A DNA stretch of 64,000 nt from the NCBI GenBank assembly GCA_013398055.1, contig VZRS01007564.1, positions 161 through 64,160 on the forward strand, given 5' to 3'. How positions within the stretch are numbered: the stretch's first letter is position 1; the number at the start of each line of letters is the position of its first letter. Below are positions 38,301 to 51,200 of the stretch, one piece after another. Source of the stretch: Ifrita kowaldi. Lineage: Eukaryota > Chordata > Aves > Passeriformes > Cinclosomatidae. The position numbers and the translations under genes were made by a program. Below the pieces are notes generated by a model. The model was not told the origin of the DNA, ran no database searches, and saw only the letters and a program-made list of their open reading frames with translations.

Positions 38301-39234
38301 CTGGACTCAGTGTAGGGCAGGAGCACCCCAGAGCTGCCACGTGGGCAGAGCACGCCAGAACTCCTGGACTGCAGCCCTGGTGTGCCACTGCCTCCCTCTC
38401 TGCTGGTCTCACCTGACCTCTTCATGCCTCGGGCTTCCCCCAGGACAGGCAGATTTATCCTCCTGGAAGTGCAAACTAAGACTTTATCAGCTGATACTTA
38501 CAAAGCTGTTGGAGATCTTCACACAAAAGGCCTTAATAAAGCATCGTGATTACAGCCACAGTCACTTCCTTCTCTCCCAAACACGGTGAGGTGATTATTG
38601 CCTCTGTGACAGTGGTACTTAGAGAAGGAGTCAGTGGCAGCCTGGGCTTGCCTGGCTCTCACAGCACCTGGTACTGGGGGGATTGAGGCTGTTCAGCATT
38701 CTCCATCCCTGAGGGCAGCCAGCAGCATTAGCATTAATGAAGAGCAGCTTCTGCTTTTGCTCTGCCTGCTTGCAAAGGCGCGAAGGGACATCCTGGTGGT
38801 TTGGAATTGCTTCTGACTTGGAGGTTACACAGAGAAAGGGGCAAAGGTGGCAGTTTGGAGCCAGCAATGCCCCATTTCCCCTGGACACCAACAAACACCT
38901 CCTGGTTTGACACTGTCAGAAAAGTCAGTGCTGCAATCTGCACAGAACATCCCTGCTGCACACAGCAGGGCAGGCTGCCAAGCAGAATTCCTGACCATGG
39001 TCCCCGTGGCCTCTGGGGATGTGGCTGGGGGGAAACACCTGGAAGCAGCCCAGAGGAGCTGCAGAAAACGCCCTGCAGGTTCCAGGCCAGGGCCAGCACA
39101 CATGGAGAGCCTGCTGGCCTGCAGGCTGCCGGTGCAGGGTGATTTATGGATCTCTGCAGATGGCAGGTTCCAGCCACAGGGCTTTGGACCAGAACCCCGG
39201 AGCCTGCTGCTTCCTTAAAGGGGCAGCTCTGCTG

Positions 39235-39440
39235 CAGCACTGCAAACTTCCTGTAAAGTCAACTGCTTTGGCATTTTAATATTTTAAGTGCTGACCCCTC
39301 ATCGATTCTGCTCAGTCTTTTAAATCTTTAATTTACTTACTTCTTTGGGTTTTAAACCTTGCCTGCAATTGCAGCTAATTAAAAAGCTCATTAGTTGGCA
39401 TCCTGAGCTGATTCCCTGGGTTTTATGTACTGTACAGCTT
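39235..39440. promoter_or_regulatory. Candidate conserved non-coding element with palindromic homeodomain sites
   Basis: AT-rich segment containing the perfect 12-bp palindrome CTGCAATTGCAG (39363-39374), directly followed by CTAATTAAAAAGCTCATTAG, an inverted pair of TAAT cores. Additional TTTAAAT/TTTAATTT words lie upstream. The density of symmetric homeodomain-type sites suggests an enhancer; conservation is not tested. Confidence 0.35.
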
Positions 39441-41690
39441 GCCTCCTGAGAGTTTGAACCATGGCTGGGATTGCTCAGCTTGTTTCCTACCTCCCCAGCT
39501 TTATGAGGTGTTCCATATTTTGGAAGACTGTTCCCCTTTCCCCTGATTTTGTTTTAAACCACTGCTTGCTGCAGCCTGCAGGAAACTCAGAGCCATTCTG
39601 GCTATACACAGTAGCTGTGTCACAGATTTATTTATAGCTGATCTTCCCCATCGTGCGGAGCTAAGACCTCCCCAGACTTGCAGCCCCTTTTTAAAAGGGG
39701 AATTGTGTGTAGACAACAAACATCCCAAACAGATTAATTTCCATCACTACATGTAGGGCTTAACTTTAGCTCAAATGCACTGTTTACATGCTCAGTAGGA
39801 AATTCCATCCTCCTCAAAGACGAACACCAAGGGCTAAAGCCAGAGACAGAAAAAATGGGTCCTGATCTTACACACCCCATTCATAGACCCTACAACACAA
39901 TTTCTACAGCAAAACACCAAAATACATTTCTGAAGTAGACACAGGGTCACATTCATGTCTCCCATCTGTAAGAATTTGCTCCCTAAATTCAGTTTAGGGA
40001 TGGGTGGCTTCAAAGCCAGTAAACATTTTCCTGGTGTTGCCCTGATAAAACCACAGTCTGGGCCAATTCTGGTGAAAATCTTGCCAGAAGATGTAAGCTT
40101 TGAGAGCAGTCAAATCCATGCCTTAAGCTCTGATGTGTCCACCCAACAGCATCGAGAAACCTCTCCTCAAACCCACACTGTTACCTATCAGCCCCAGTTT
40201 TTATTTGGAAGATACAAGGGCATGTATCAACTTTCATTCCAGTACATGCTGCCAGGGCCACGTCTCTCTGCCTGCCCTCATTTCCCACATCCCTGCTCCC
40301 TTTCTTCCCCAGCTCTCAGCCTTTGTAGCTTGTCACAGACAGCTCTGTCAGGGCACTCTCATGGCATCAGGGCTCCAAATGGAAACTGGAATATGGAGCT
40401 GCTCCCTCACAAATTCCCCTTCTCCTCCCCTCCCCTTCCTTGTCACCATCTGGCTGCTCTGCCTTCCAAGAAATCCAGCAGCTCTGCTCCCTGCCTGGGG
40501 AAGCTCCTGCTTTTAACTGCACTGGAGAGCCCAACACATGGTTCCAGAGCCTGTTCCAGGGAAGGTTTGCACAATAAAGTTACAGAGGAAGCTGTGATTA
40601 CAGAGCGGAGCTTTGGGAGCAGCTGAGACCCCCTCAGCCCCGGCTGCTGCAGGAATGTGTTAAAGCCCATCTGGGAAGGACCAGGCCTCCTGCTTCCTGC
40701 TGCCTCTGCCTGCCAGGAGAGCCAGGAGCGGTGGCAGGACCAGGCACCAGAGCTAGACTGGAGCGCAGGCGGCTGGGATTGGCTTTGGCAGCAGCTCAGT
40801 CCTCATGTTTTCATTTTACAAGGTCAAAACCAAACCCACCTCTGGTTTGGGGTTTGCATTCATGCCTACAGAAACAGGAGAGGATTTTAGACTTAGCAAA
40901 CCCAGCTTCCCCACACACACCCCACACATCCCCTGCCTTCCCAGCTCACTGGCTTGTGACCAGCAACATCCAAAATAACCACCTCCTCCTTCCCTAATCC
41001 CTGCCTTGCTTTTAGGACTGGAAATAGAATAAAGTAAAGCCAAATAGACCAAGTCCATCCTCAGAGCAGCCCAGCAAATTAGGCTGGAAGCACATGATGT
41101 TTGTCAGAGCCTGGGGCTGGAGCAGCAGAAGATGTTACGGGTCAGGACGGAGGTCTCTGGCAAAGCCCAGCAGCTGACCAGGGACACAAGTTTATCCTTC
41201 ACATGTTATCCGGCCACAGCCACACTGTTGAGACTCTTGGTTCCCTCATCACCAAGAGCAGCCCTTGTCTCTTGTTTTCCAGGAGAAAAATCCCCGGAAA
41301 CTCTTCCTCCTATCCACATCAACACACCTCTCTGTGCTGGGCAGGACTTTTGCAGGACAGGACCGTGCACTTCTCATCCTCATGCACTTTGTTAGTGTCA
41401 GCTGGAGGTGAGGCTGTGCTGCAGGCAGCACCGAGTCTGCTCGGGGCTGGGACGGTTCCCTCCCCTTCTCCCCTCTGCTTTGCTCTTCCTCCTTTCCTTC
41501 TGGAACAGAGCAAGTGAGCTCTTACTGTGGCCCAGCACAGCTCCTTTTGGCAGTCCGAGGCCTTGGACCTCAGCCAAGGGCTATCCCAGGGGATGTCGGG
41601 AACGCTTTGAAAATTAAATCTCCCAAGAACTCACGAGGCTGCAAATGCCATGATGCTGCCTGACCTTGGGTTAAACCCAGCGGAAGAGGC

Positions 41691-41795
41691 GCAGGAGCGG
41701 CGGCGGCGCTGGCCTCGGGTAACTCCCGGGAAGAGCCGGCCTGCGGGGAGCCGGGCAGGGGGAGGCCGTGGGGACAGGGGGAGGCTGTGGGGACA
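41691..41795. repeat. Small CpG-rich patch with GGC repeats and a 19-bp tandem repeat
   Basis: A GGC run (GAGCGGCGGCGGCGCTGG) is followed by two 19-bp units GGGGGAGGCYGTGGGGACA at 41758-41776 and 41777-41795. Confidence 0.8.
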
Positions 41796-43090
41796 GGGGC
41801 TGGGCACGAGCGGGAAGCCAGGCAGCAGAGCTGCCACTCTGCATTAGCCCCGAGAGGCCTGAGCAGTCTGTGCCACACAGTCGGGTTTTGCTCCAGACCC
41901 TTTGATGCCTTGTGAGAGTCACATGTGTTATTCTCGCACGGGCTTTAAATGAACTCCCAACGTCAGGAAAACGGCATTGCCTGGATGAGTGCCAAAGGAT
42001 CCATCCCACTGCTGTCCTCAGCACACACAGCAAGTAAATGTGAGCTTGGGGGTGTAAAGGTCCACTGCATCAACACAGCACGGACCAGCACACAAAATCT
42101 CTCCCCTCTGCCGCTTGCCCAACAAAGCCCAGCCCTCAGGGTACCTGTCCCCACTCTGTTCTCAGCTGCCTTTATCCCCCGACCACATTCAACTCCTGAC
42201 CTGGGTGAAATACCAGGGGGTCTGATCCCTTGCCACTCCAAAATCCTCCAGGACAGAGAGAGGTCTTGTCTCTCAGGGATGGTGAATTCTAAAATGGGCC
42301 TTGTCATTAAGGCACCTGGGACACCTCCTCTTTCACGTGCTTTCCAAGCAGCACTGTTATTGCCCAGACAGCTCCAGGCACCAGGGAAGGCAAAGAGCCC
42401 CTCTGCTGGGAGGTGCCCATTCCCTGAGGAGTCAGGCAGCAGGGATGTTTCAGGATGTCTCTGCCTTTGTACACAGCCAGTGCTTTGCCATGGAGATGGT
42501 GCAGGTCTTGCAAAGTCTCCCCTGGAGATGCTACAGCCAATGCAGCCTCTTTAGCTTCCCTGTCGCTGTAGAAGTCCAGGGGGAGCTCAGGAGAGATTGA
42601 TGGATGGACCCCCGGAGACGTGTTGGGATCAAGTCCATCTGCCCTGCCCAGCTGGGCTGTGCCAGGCTGGGCAAGCAGCGAACACCTCGTTCTGCCCCTC
42701 TCCAGCACACTCCCCGTGCCCCCTGGAGCTGGGTGATTATTTTTGTCTCGGGCTGGAGGCCCGGACGCTTCTGAGTGTCGCGACATTTGTGCAGCATTTC
42801 TGCCACCGTCCCTCCCCTCTCAGTCCCAGAGAGGGGATGCAGATGGAACTGCCCAGCCACCCTCTGCTCCAGCCGGGCAGATTTGTAATTAGGACCCTCT
42901 GCTATTATCCCATGACAGCTGAGTGCCATATCCAGGCAGCCCCGAGGCCACAGAAGGAATGTGAGGGTTTTAAGGAAGGAGGGAAGACTCGAGTGCTTCT
43001 CAGCCGTGCCATACTGTGCCAGCCCTGGTGACAACATCCCACCTGCCAGGCCCCATTCCAAGGGCACTGCCAGGGCAGGAGGGCGATGGA

Positions 43091-43117
43091 AGAAGAGGAG
43101 GAGGAGGAGGAGGAGGA
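43091..43117. repeat. (GGA)n microsatellite
   Basis: A purine-only AGAAGAGGAGGAGG-type run of about 27 bp. It gives poly-Glu, poly-Arg or poly-Ser artefact frames. Confidence 0.93.
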
Positions 43118-46100
43118 CGGGTGGCAGCTACAAGGGGGGTGGGTGTGGGGAGGATACCGCAGTGACCGTCCCAGCAACTCCTCCCGGGACACAGCCAGCT
43201 CTGTCTGCTGAGGCAGCCGGGACAGTCTGCGGGAGCAAGGGGGCAGAGGGTCCAATTTCAGAGCTTGTCCCCACTTTGGGGCCGCGGTGGCGCCTTCCAG
43301 GCTTCCCCTGCCGCAGTTCAGATTCCTGCGGGTGACACATGGCCCTGGAGCACAGCCAGGGCAGCCAGGAGCGGCTCAGGGGGGAGCAGGTGCCACCATC
43401 CCTCCCCAGCCCCCTTCAGCTTTCTGCACACCCAGACAGCCTTCCTAAAACAGAGCCCTCCTGCTTTCAAAAGTGGCTGGAGCCAGGGGTCTTTCCAAAT
43501 CTGTTTTATTGCCAAGCCTTCAGAGAGGTCAGGGAGGAAGATGCTCCCACTCCCAAGCTCCTTTCTCGCTCGCTCTGCTGCTGTTGCCAGAGCTGTGGCA
43601 CCTCAGCCTGTCTCTTCTGCTCCAGTAATTCCCAGCCTGCTGGCACACAGAGAGGGACAATGCAGAGCAACAGACGCCGGCTGGGTCACAGACCAGCGAG
43701 CAGATCTGCGAGTCCGGGGGACAGGCAGCTTGCACCAAGTGTGAGCCAAACCCCGGGATTTGGGATCCAGTGTGTCAGGATGGGAAAAATCAGGTTGCCC
43801 TTCATACAAAGCCAGGACTCTCAATGCCCCGAGACGCTCCAGCCTTGCTGTTCTAGACTTTGCTGCTTCAAAGCATATCAGACTTTGGAAAAGGCACTAA
43901 ATCTGTTAGACAAGCAGTAAGGACATGCAAAACCCAACCCAGGCCGTCACAGACAGCCTTTACCATCCACAGGCTGTGCATTGGTCCTGGAAGGCTATGG
44001 AAAATCAACAGGGGCCAGCAAGAGATGTAAACAAACAGTAAACAAACCCCCAAACCCCAGAGCTGCCATCTCCCCTGCCCCTTCAGCTGCACACACACAG
44101 TGATCCCCAGCCAGTACATATATTCCTGCCTTTCCAATGCAGTTCCCATTGTTGCTGGCTTGAGTATGTTAAAACACACTATTTCCTTCTGGCTGGAGAC
44201 CTTGGTGCAGCCTTCCCTCCTGGCCCCACAGATCAAACAGGGATGGTCTCTGCCCTCAGAGCAGAACAAGCCACATTCAGAAGGGGCAGGGGAGAGGGAA
44301 GAAGAGTTCTGGAAGGTTTAACACCCCAAAGCATCGTTGGCTCTCCTGCACAGCCCTTCTGCCAAGGCTGGAGGAAGTGAGTCAGTGCTGGGGCTGGAGG
44401 GGGGCTCAGAGTTTCAGTCACCCCCTGGAATGGCCTGGAGCAGGGACAGGCTCTGCCCAGGGATCAGCCAGCATTCGATTCCTGTTTGTGTCCCAGATGA
44501 ATCACTCCCAACAGCTGTGGCCGTGCCTGACTGTGCTCCTCATGTGCTTTCTATTAGCTGGGAAAACAAGGCAGGCTGCTCCAGCACCGGGAGCTTGCCT
44601 TGTGGCAGTGGGGGAGAGCAGAGGGGAGAACCTGGGAAACCCAACTGGGCTTTCCCCCTGCACACAGGTGCTGTGAGTGGGAGCGGACACCCCTCACAGG
44701 CTCACTGGGGTGCCCTTGACGCCCCTTCCACACAATTTTCTTCTCCATTCAGCTTTCCAAATGCAACTCCTGGGCGTGTTCTGTAGTCAGATTGACTCCC
44801 ACATACACACACGGCTATTCCTCAAAAGCCAAACCCTTTGCCTGGCAGAGCCAGCATTTCAAGGAGTATTTTAAGAGGCCACTGAAGGCACAACCCAGAG
44901 GAACCTTCCTATTCAAAAGCTGTAGCAACGGGAGTTACCAACAGCACCGTGCAGCCAGGAGGGAGCCACAGCACAACGGAGGCAGAGCAGGGAACAAGGG
45001 CCCTCAGCAGCATGAGAAGAGCCCGAGGAAAAGAGCCCACACAAAATAGATGGGAAGTCCCAGCCCCTGTGTGAGTTCAGGGAGCTGTGCCTCAGTCTCA
45101 CCCCTCCTGCTAAGCTGAGGTCAGGGTGACCTGGGGGGACAGAACAGCTCTTAAAGCTCTTTGGTGTGCTCAGAGGAAAGGAGCTCCAGACAAGCGAAAG
45201 TGTGGCTATTGACTGAAAGAGCACAAAGGGAACAGCCCAGGCTTCACTCCCCTCCTGCCTGGGTCACTCCCTGTTGGGAAAAATGCTAGGGTTGTGCTTT
45301 CCACCTCGGCCAAAAATAATCAGCGAGCTGCAGGGGGTAGAGGGCCTGGGGAGGGAGAGAGAATTTCTCTTCTCAGGCTGCCAGAGCAGAGAGGCTGCAG
45401 CACATAATGAGAAATGCATTCCTTCCCCACGCCTTCCCTCCTCCTGCAGCCACCTCTTCACAGGAAAACCGTGTGGGCCTGCTCCAAAAGCCACAGGAGT
45501 GTGAAGCCTGAGCCAGTGGTTCTCTGCTTCCCTTTGAGACAAGGAGTCTCCAGACTAAAATAGGATGTTTAGCTTTACTCCCATCGCTGCTCTCCCAAGC
45601 ACAGCTTGGGGCAAGTGGGGAACACAAGTTTTGCTGAGGGGACACAAGTGTGCACACAACGCCTGACAGATTTACCTGTGCTGTGGATAACTCTGGACAT
45701 ACACAGAAGTTCATTCTCAACATAGTCCCTGTGCTTTATTAGTAAAAAACCAAGTTTGTATCAGAAGATAGCTGAGGTGTGGCCTTAAGCACATTTCTGC
45801 TTCCAGCTTCCATTTTCTAGAAGATGTTCCCGGGGCTGCTGACATGGCCCATGTCCTGCAGAGCTGGACTCACCCGGACTATTGCTATTTGCTGTCTCCA
45901 GCATCCCACTGCCAACCCTTGTCTGTGGCTGTTGTTTCAATCACCACGCTTCCTCCCCTTGGCCAGGGCCTTGGCTGCTCTGCAGAGGATGTTCAGGAGA
46001 GAAGTACAGGTCAGAATCACCCTCTGCCTCAGAGCCCCCGGCCTCTCAGCCTCAGCCCCTCCTGTGCACGTCGTTAGTGTCAGGCTGGAGGATGCCAGGC

Positions 46101-46319
46101 AGAGGAAGCCTTCAAGGAGCTCGGGGCTAATTGACAGCGCCTCTCAGGCAGCAGCGGTGCCAGGAATCAAACTGCTGTCCCCAGGGAGTGGCGGCAGAGC
46201 AGCAAAACCCTTCCTCAGCGGCAGACGAGCTTTTCCATTTCCTTGGCTTCAAGTCTTGCTTCTGTTCTCCCCAGCGTCTGCTGTGGCTCCAGCCGCGAGT
46301 TCCAGGGAAGCCCAGCTGC

Positions 46320-46440
46320 CTCAGCAGGTATGGTCTCATTAATGAGCAATTAGCTCCTAGCCTAATTGGGCAGCAGAATGGCTAATGAGCCCAGCCGCGG
46401 TTGTCTGTGCCCTCATTATCCTGTGCTCAGCCAGAGGTAA
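46320..46440. promoter_or_regulatory. Candidate enhancer: homeodomain-site cluster
   Basis: Within 55 bp lie the perfect palindrome CTCATTAATGAG (46335-46346), an inverted CAATTA ... TAATTG pair (46347-46352 and 46363-46368) and CTAATGAG (46382-46389). This gives five TAAT/ATTA cores in mixed orientation in otherwise GC-average DNA. Function is inferred from motif density only. Confidence 0.4.
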
Positions 46441-47126
46441 CACTGAACTTCTGTCCCATTTCCGTCATGCCACCATCAGAGCCCTGGCTCAAAGCTGCCG
46501 TGTGCCAGCGCTCCCTGCCTTTCAGTGCTCCAAAGCTGATGGTTTGTCTTATGTTTCCTCTAGCAGGCCTGGAAAAGCTTCCCGTCGGTCTCCTGCTCTT
46601 TCACTTGGGAAGTTTTCTGATCTCTCTTCCCTGTATTTATGTTTGTGAACACAGATGCACACAAATATTTAACTGTTTTTCCGTGCCCACATAAATATTT
46701 ATACTGCCACATGCATACAAGGCTGAAACTCCTGCAGAGGAATGAGGGCTGTGCTCACCTGCCTGAGCTGGGTGCAAACATTTCCAGTGCAACCCAGCAC
46801 CCTCAGCACCTCGAGAGAAAACCTGGCACCAAACTGGGCAGCAGTGGAAGGAGGGCAAGGTTAACCCAAGTCTTTGCTTTGCACTCCTAAGTCACAAATC
46901 TTCAGGAGTCCTAAGTGAATTCCAGGTGTAAATCACAGAAGCCTTTTTTGATATGCTCTGCTTCAGATTCTGAGTTCTGGACTCACCAGTGGTTGGATTT
47001 TAACAGGACACATGAAAACTGTTCAGTTAACCAGCAGAGCTCTAGAATATATTTTTCTTTCCAGCATTTGGATTCAGAGACCTCTTGTGAAAAGTGGCAC
47101 ATGACCCTTAATGAGAGTCAGGGTTG

Positions 47127-47190
47127 CTTTTTTCTTTTTTTGGCCTTTTTTATTATTTTGGTTTTGGTTTTTTTTGGTTTCTGGTTTAAG
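47127..47190. repeat. T-rich low-complexity tract
   Basis: Long T runs are interrupted by GG and CC dinucleotides (TTTTGGTTTTGGTTTTTTTTGG). It could be an old poly-A tail in reverse orientation or simple low-complexity drift; no adjoining element is recognisable. Confidence 0.7.
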
Positions 47191-48114
47191 TCTTGTCCAG
47201 CTGCTGGACTCTGGATAATCCAGGTCATATTACCGAGATGTGAAATATTTCATAGCTCTACCTGCTGCAGCAAAGAACCATGTTCCTTCCAGGATTGATT
47301 ATTCCAACTTCCTGCTGCTCCTGATAAGCCTTTCCAGTGGCTGCTGATGGTTTTAACCATGGCTTCTTCTGCCTCCAGGGTCCTTTCTTACATTAGATTA
47401 TCTCAACATATCACACCCGCTTTTTAGTCGCTTCACTGCCTCCCTGTTAAGCACCAAAATGATTTTTTAACCGCTCTTTTGCCCTAGAAGGACTTGTCTG
47501 ACCTTGTTCTACCCCAGTAGCAGTTCCCCTCCTTGGTGCTCCATGCAAGCAGCCAATACAGGGACCCATCACCTCCGAATCTCTGGCATTGTGGGACACC
47601 TCCAACTCTGCACTTTTCACTGAGCATTTTTACTTTAGAACTGTACATTTTTGGAACCTACACACTGAAAATCCAGACAAAACTTATTCATTTCTCATCT
47701 TCTATGCAAGTGTTTTACCATTGCCTTTCCTGACAGTCCTGAGAGCATGGGCCAGCCTGGTCCCAGCCAGAACAAACCCCTCAGCACAGAATGAGCAGCT
47801 CTAGGAAAGGAGCTGGGGTTCCTGCACCAGTGCTAATGATGCTGTCAGAGCAGGCACAGCTCTCAGAAGCAAAAACATCCCTTAACATTTTACACATCTG
47901 GAGAAAAGAAAGAATGGATCAAAACCCCCTTTTTAAGTACTGAGTGGGCTGGCTTTTTAGGTCAAAGCCTCTCAACAGTGCTTCATTCTTGCCTAAGTTG
48001 TTGGTAACCAGACTAAAATCCAACACATCTTTTATTTAAAAGGGCAAACTGTTTTCACCACAGCTTCCCAAAATTACGTTGAGCCCCCTCAGAATCTTTT
48101 CCACTGAAGATCTC

Positions 48115-48200
48115 AGAGCATTTAACAACCCTTAATGCAAACTTCATATCACTCTCAGGTCTGCAGAAGAGGAAGTGAAGCTCTGAGAAAGGCTGAGCCA
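48115..48200 (-). mobile_element. Weak MIR-like relic
   Basis: GGTCTGCAGAAGAGGAAGTG followed by AAGCTCTGAGAAAGGCTGAG on the plus strand loosely follows the reverse MIR core (a CAGATGAGGAAACTGAGGC-like word, then AGAGAGGTTAAG). Divergence is high. Confidence 0.35.
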
Positions 48201-51200
48201 GCAGTGGCAGATAACCCTCCTCATAAAAACATGCTGTGCATTGAACCATCAACAACCTCCACCAGTGTCTTTAAAGGGCTCATTTAATGAATGGAACGAA
48301 TGCTGGAACACAAGCCAGTTAGGGAAGCTTCTCACGTCTTTTCCCAACATGTGCTGAAATCCTTCCTTGCTATTGGGAAAAGAGAAGCACAGTCATGTGC
48401 ATGGGATTGATTTCCCAGAAGTCCAGGACCGCATAATCCCAGGCATTCCACCGGGGCAGGCAGCAAATGGATTATTGTGTGCATTTTTGACAGCCTTGCC
48501 TTTACTGTGGGCTCCCCACAGTGTTTCTTTCTAAAAACTCTTTCGCACAGCCCTGTTTGTATCTCCGGACTCACCCACCTACTCTTGCTAATATTTTATT
48601 TATGCATCCTCACCCTGACAAGTGAGCTGCTTCCCCAGTCAGTGCTAATTAGACTGGGTGTCTCTCCAGAGGTTGTGTGCGCACAGATCCAGACGGAGCA
48701 TGGATGTGCTCTGCAGTCCACAGGAAACATTCCATGTCCATACAGATGGCCCAAAGACCACAGCACTTGAACAGATGTATTTTACCCACAAGTCCAGGTA
48801 TCAGAAGAATTATTACTGCATTGCACTGAAAGCACAGGATAACAACAGACTGGCCAAGCCTATATATTGACATGGAAAAAGCAACACAAAGGAAGAGACC
48901 TTGGGGGAACTGTTCCTCTTCCCTCCCTCTGGTCTGTTCCCAAACACTGATTACTGCCTCAGGTTGAACCCTGTTGGTCTCAAAGTCATCTCTCTGCCTT
49001 TGAAACTGGCAAGAAGTTTACCCAGCTGAAATTGCAGACTTTGGGTATCCATTTCAGGGGGAATTCATGGTTGGTTCTCTTTTTTGCGTCTTTGAAAAAG
49101 AGCAGAGATGAGGTGAAGCTGTGATTGTAGAAGGGGAAGCTAAATAGTGGTTGGGGACCTTGCAGGACAAGTTAAATGAAAGGGCAGTTCTGGAAGCAAG
49201 AACGATGGAGTGCAGTCCAAGGAAATGTCTCCAGAAAATAAGCAGTAAATCTTGTTCACTGCATGTAAGAAATCAATATTGCCATTGGACCAGGGACATC
49301 ACAAACGGCAGAAAGGACTTTCATACTGAAAAAAGTATTTACAGTACAGGAGAGCTCAGACAAGTGAACAGAGAGCTGCACTTCACCCAGTGAACTCAGT
49401 CATTACACAGAATTAACAGCAGCCATTTCTCAGCCATTAAAAAAGACAAGAATAGCTTGGCCATCCCTACACGTCAATACAGGCAAGGCAACTTAAAGGA
49501 GGCCATTCTATGGATGTTTTTATATATGGATACATGAAGAAGGTATTAAAGTAGGCTCATTTCCAGGGCAATAAATAAAATTTAAGCAGAAGAAGCTATG
49601 TAGAGAAGCTGGTAGCAACTCAAGAGTTGCTCAAAATAGGGTTTAAACTTCTGACCTTCCAGTTCTAGGAAGGGAGTGGTGAGGTGGGAGGAAAATAGTA
49701 GAGGTGGATGGGGAGTAAGGGAGAAAGTCGTAAATCCCTTCATTCCTCCTCAAGCATCCAGAGACACGAGTGAATTGTTCCCCACCAGCAAAAGATGAGG
49801 AGCTGAGCGGATCAGGTGCAGGAGGGACTCTGGAGTGAGCCCACAGAGCAGTTCTTCCCAGGAAACAACACAGGAGTGATTGGAGTCCAGCTGCAGCCAA
49901 ACCCCTTTTGGCAGGAGAGCCCTGGCAGGTTAAGAGCAGGAATGCACAGGCCCCGGTGCTGGGTGAGGAGCTGTGCTCCCTGGCACCTGGGGGCTGCCCT
50001 TTATCTCCTCACCAAAGACTGCACTGAGAGTAAAAGCTGGCTGCCACGCACATGCTGGGCAGAAGGCCAAGGGTCTTGCTCTTTCTCACTTTACAAACAC
50101 AGGCCTGTAGCACAAGAGATGCTAAATATCAAAGGGCACGGCTGAAACTGTCCTGCGTTCTTGGCAGGGCCGCTGGGGAGAGGTTTAACACCTGGCTGGG
50201 AGGACATGAAAGCCAAAGGAGGCTCTCTTAGCAATTTTGCCCCATTCCACGTCCATTTGTGGAGCATTTCAGGTGGTTTGATTTGGGCTTCTCCTGATTG
50301 ATTTCAGCCTGGCTGGATTCATTTGATCGCCACGGACTTTACCAACACACACAGCAGCTCCTGACACGGCCAGGAAAGTTGGGTGCCACTGTCAGGCTGA
50401 GCTGCCACCCAAACCTGCCCTCACTGCTGAGCACAGAGGAGGTTGTGGTTTGCAATGATCTTTGCTGTGCCAAGATCCAGGCTGTGATTTGGACTGAAAC
50501 ATCTCGGCAGGGAGGGTAATGGTGTTTGTGACCAAGTCACATCCCCACAGTGTGATAACCATGACACGTTTGGGGCAGCGCAGCTCCAGTTAGAACAGGT
50601 CTGGAGCAGCAGGAAGCCCCCACACCTCTCTCTGAACTCTCCCATTCTGTGGAACCTGTGCTCTGCCAGAGCCCAGCCCTGGCTGCCCAACGCTGTCTGA
50701 CGAGGCCATTGATCACCTCAGCACATCTGTCCCATAAATGACACCTCCAGGACAGGCCCTGACAGCCAATCTGGTACCCCCACAAAAGGCTCCCTCTCAG
50801 GGGCTGGCACAGCCCAACCAAGGAAGCCAAGAAATCCGGAAGAAAACTCCTTGTGCCACCTCCCAGCTGCTGTGTGGGAGAAGAGGGCTGCTGAGAGCTG
50901 GGTGGTTATATTAAATATTATTGCATGGCTTGTGTATTTTTCAAGTTCAAGAGTGGAGGCCATCTAAAAGAAACAAATACTCCCGGCACAGCTGCCTTGT
51001 GTTTATCCCCGTGTCCATAGAAGGCATCCCAGGCACTGCTCGGAGGGAGGGACACGGCGGCAGCAGGAGGCGGTGCAGTCCCACACGGCCACACAGCTGC
51101 CAGCAGCCCAGACAAGAATTCCCAGCCCGCATTCCCCGGGACAGAAATGTGCACACACGCACAGAGCAGCTCCCTTCAAAGGTCTGGGTCTCCCAGCCCC

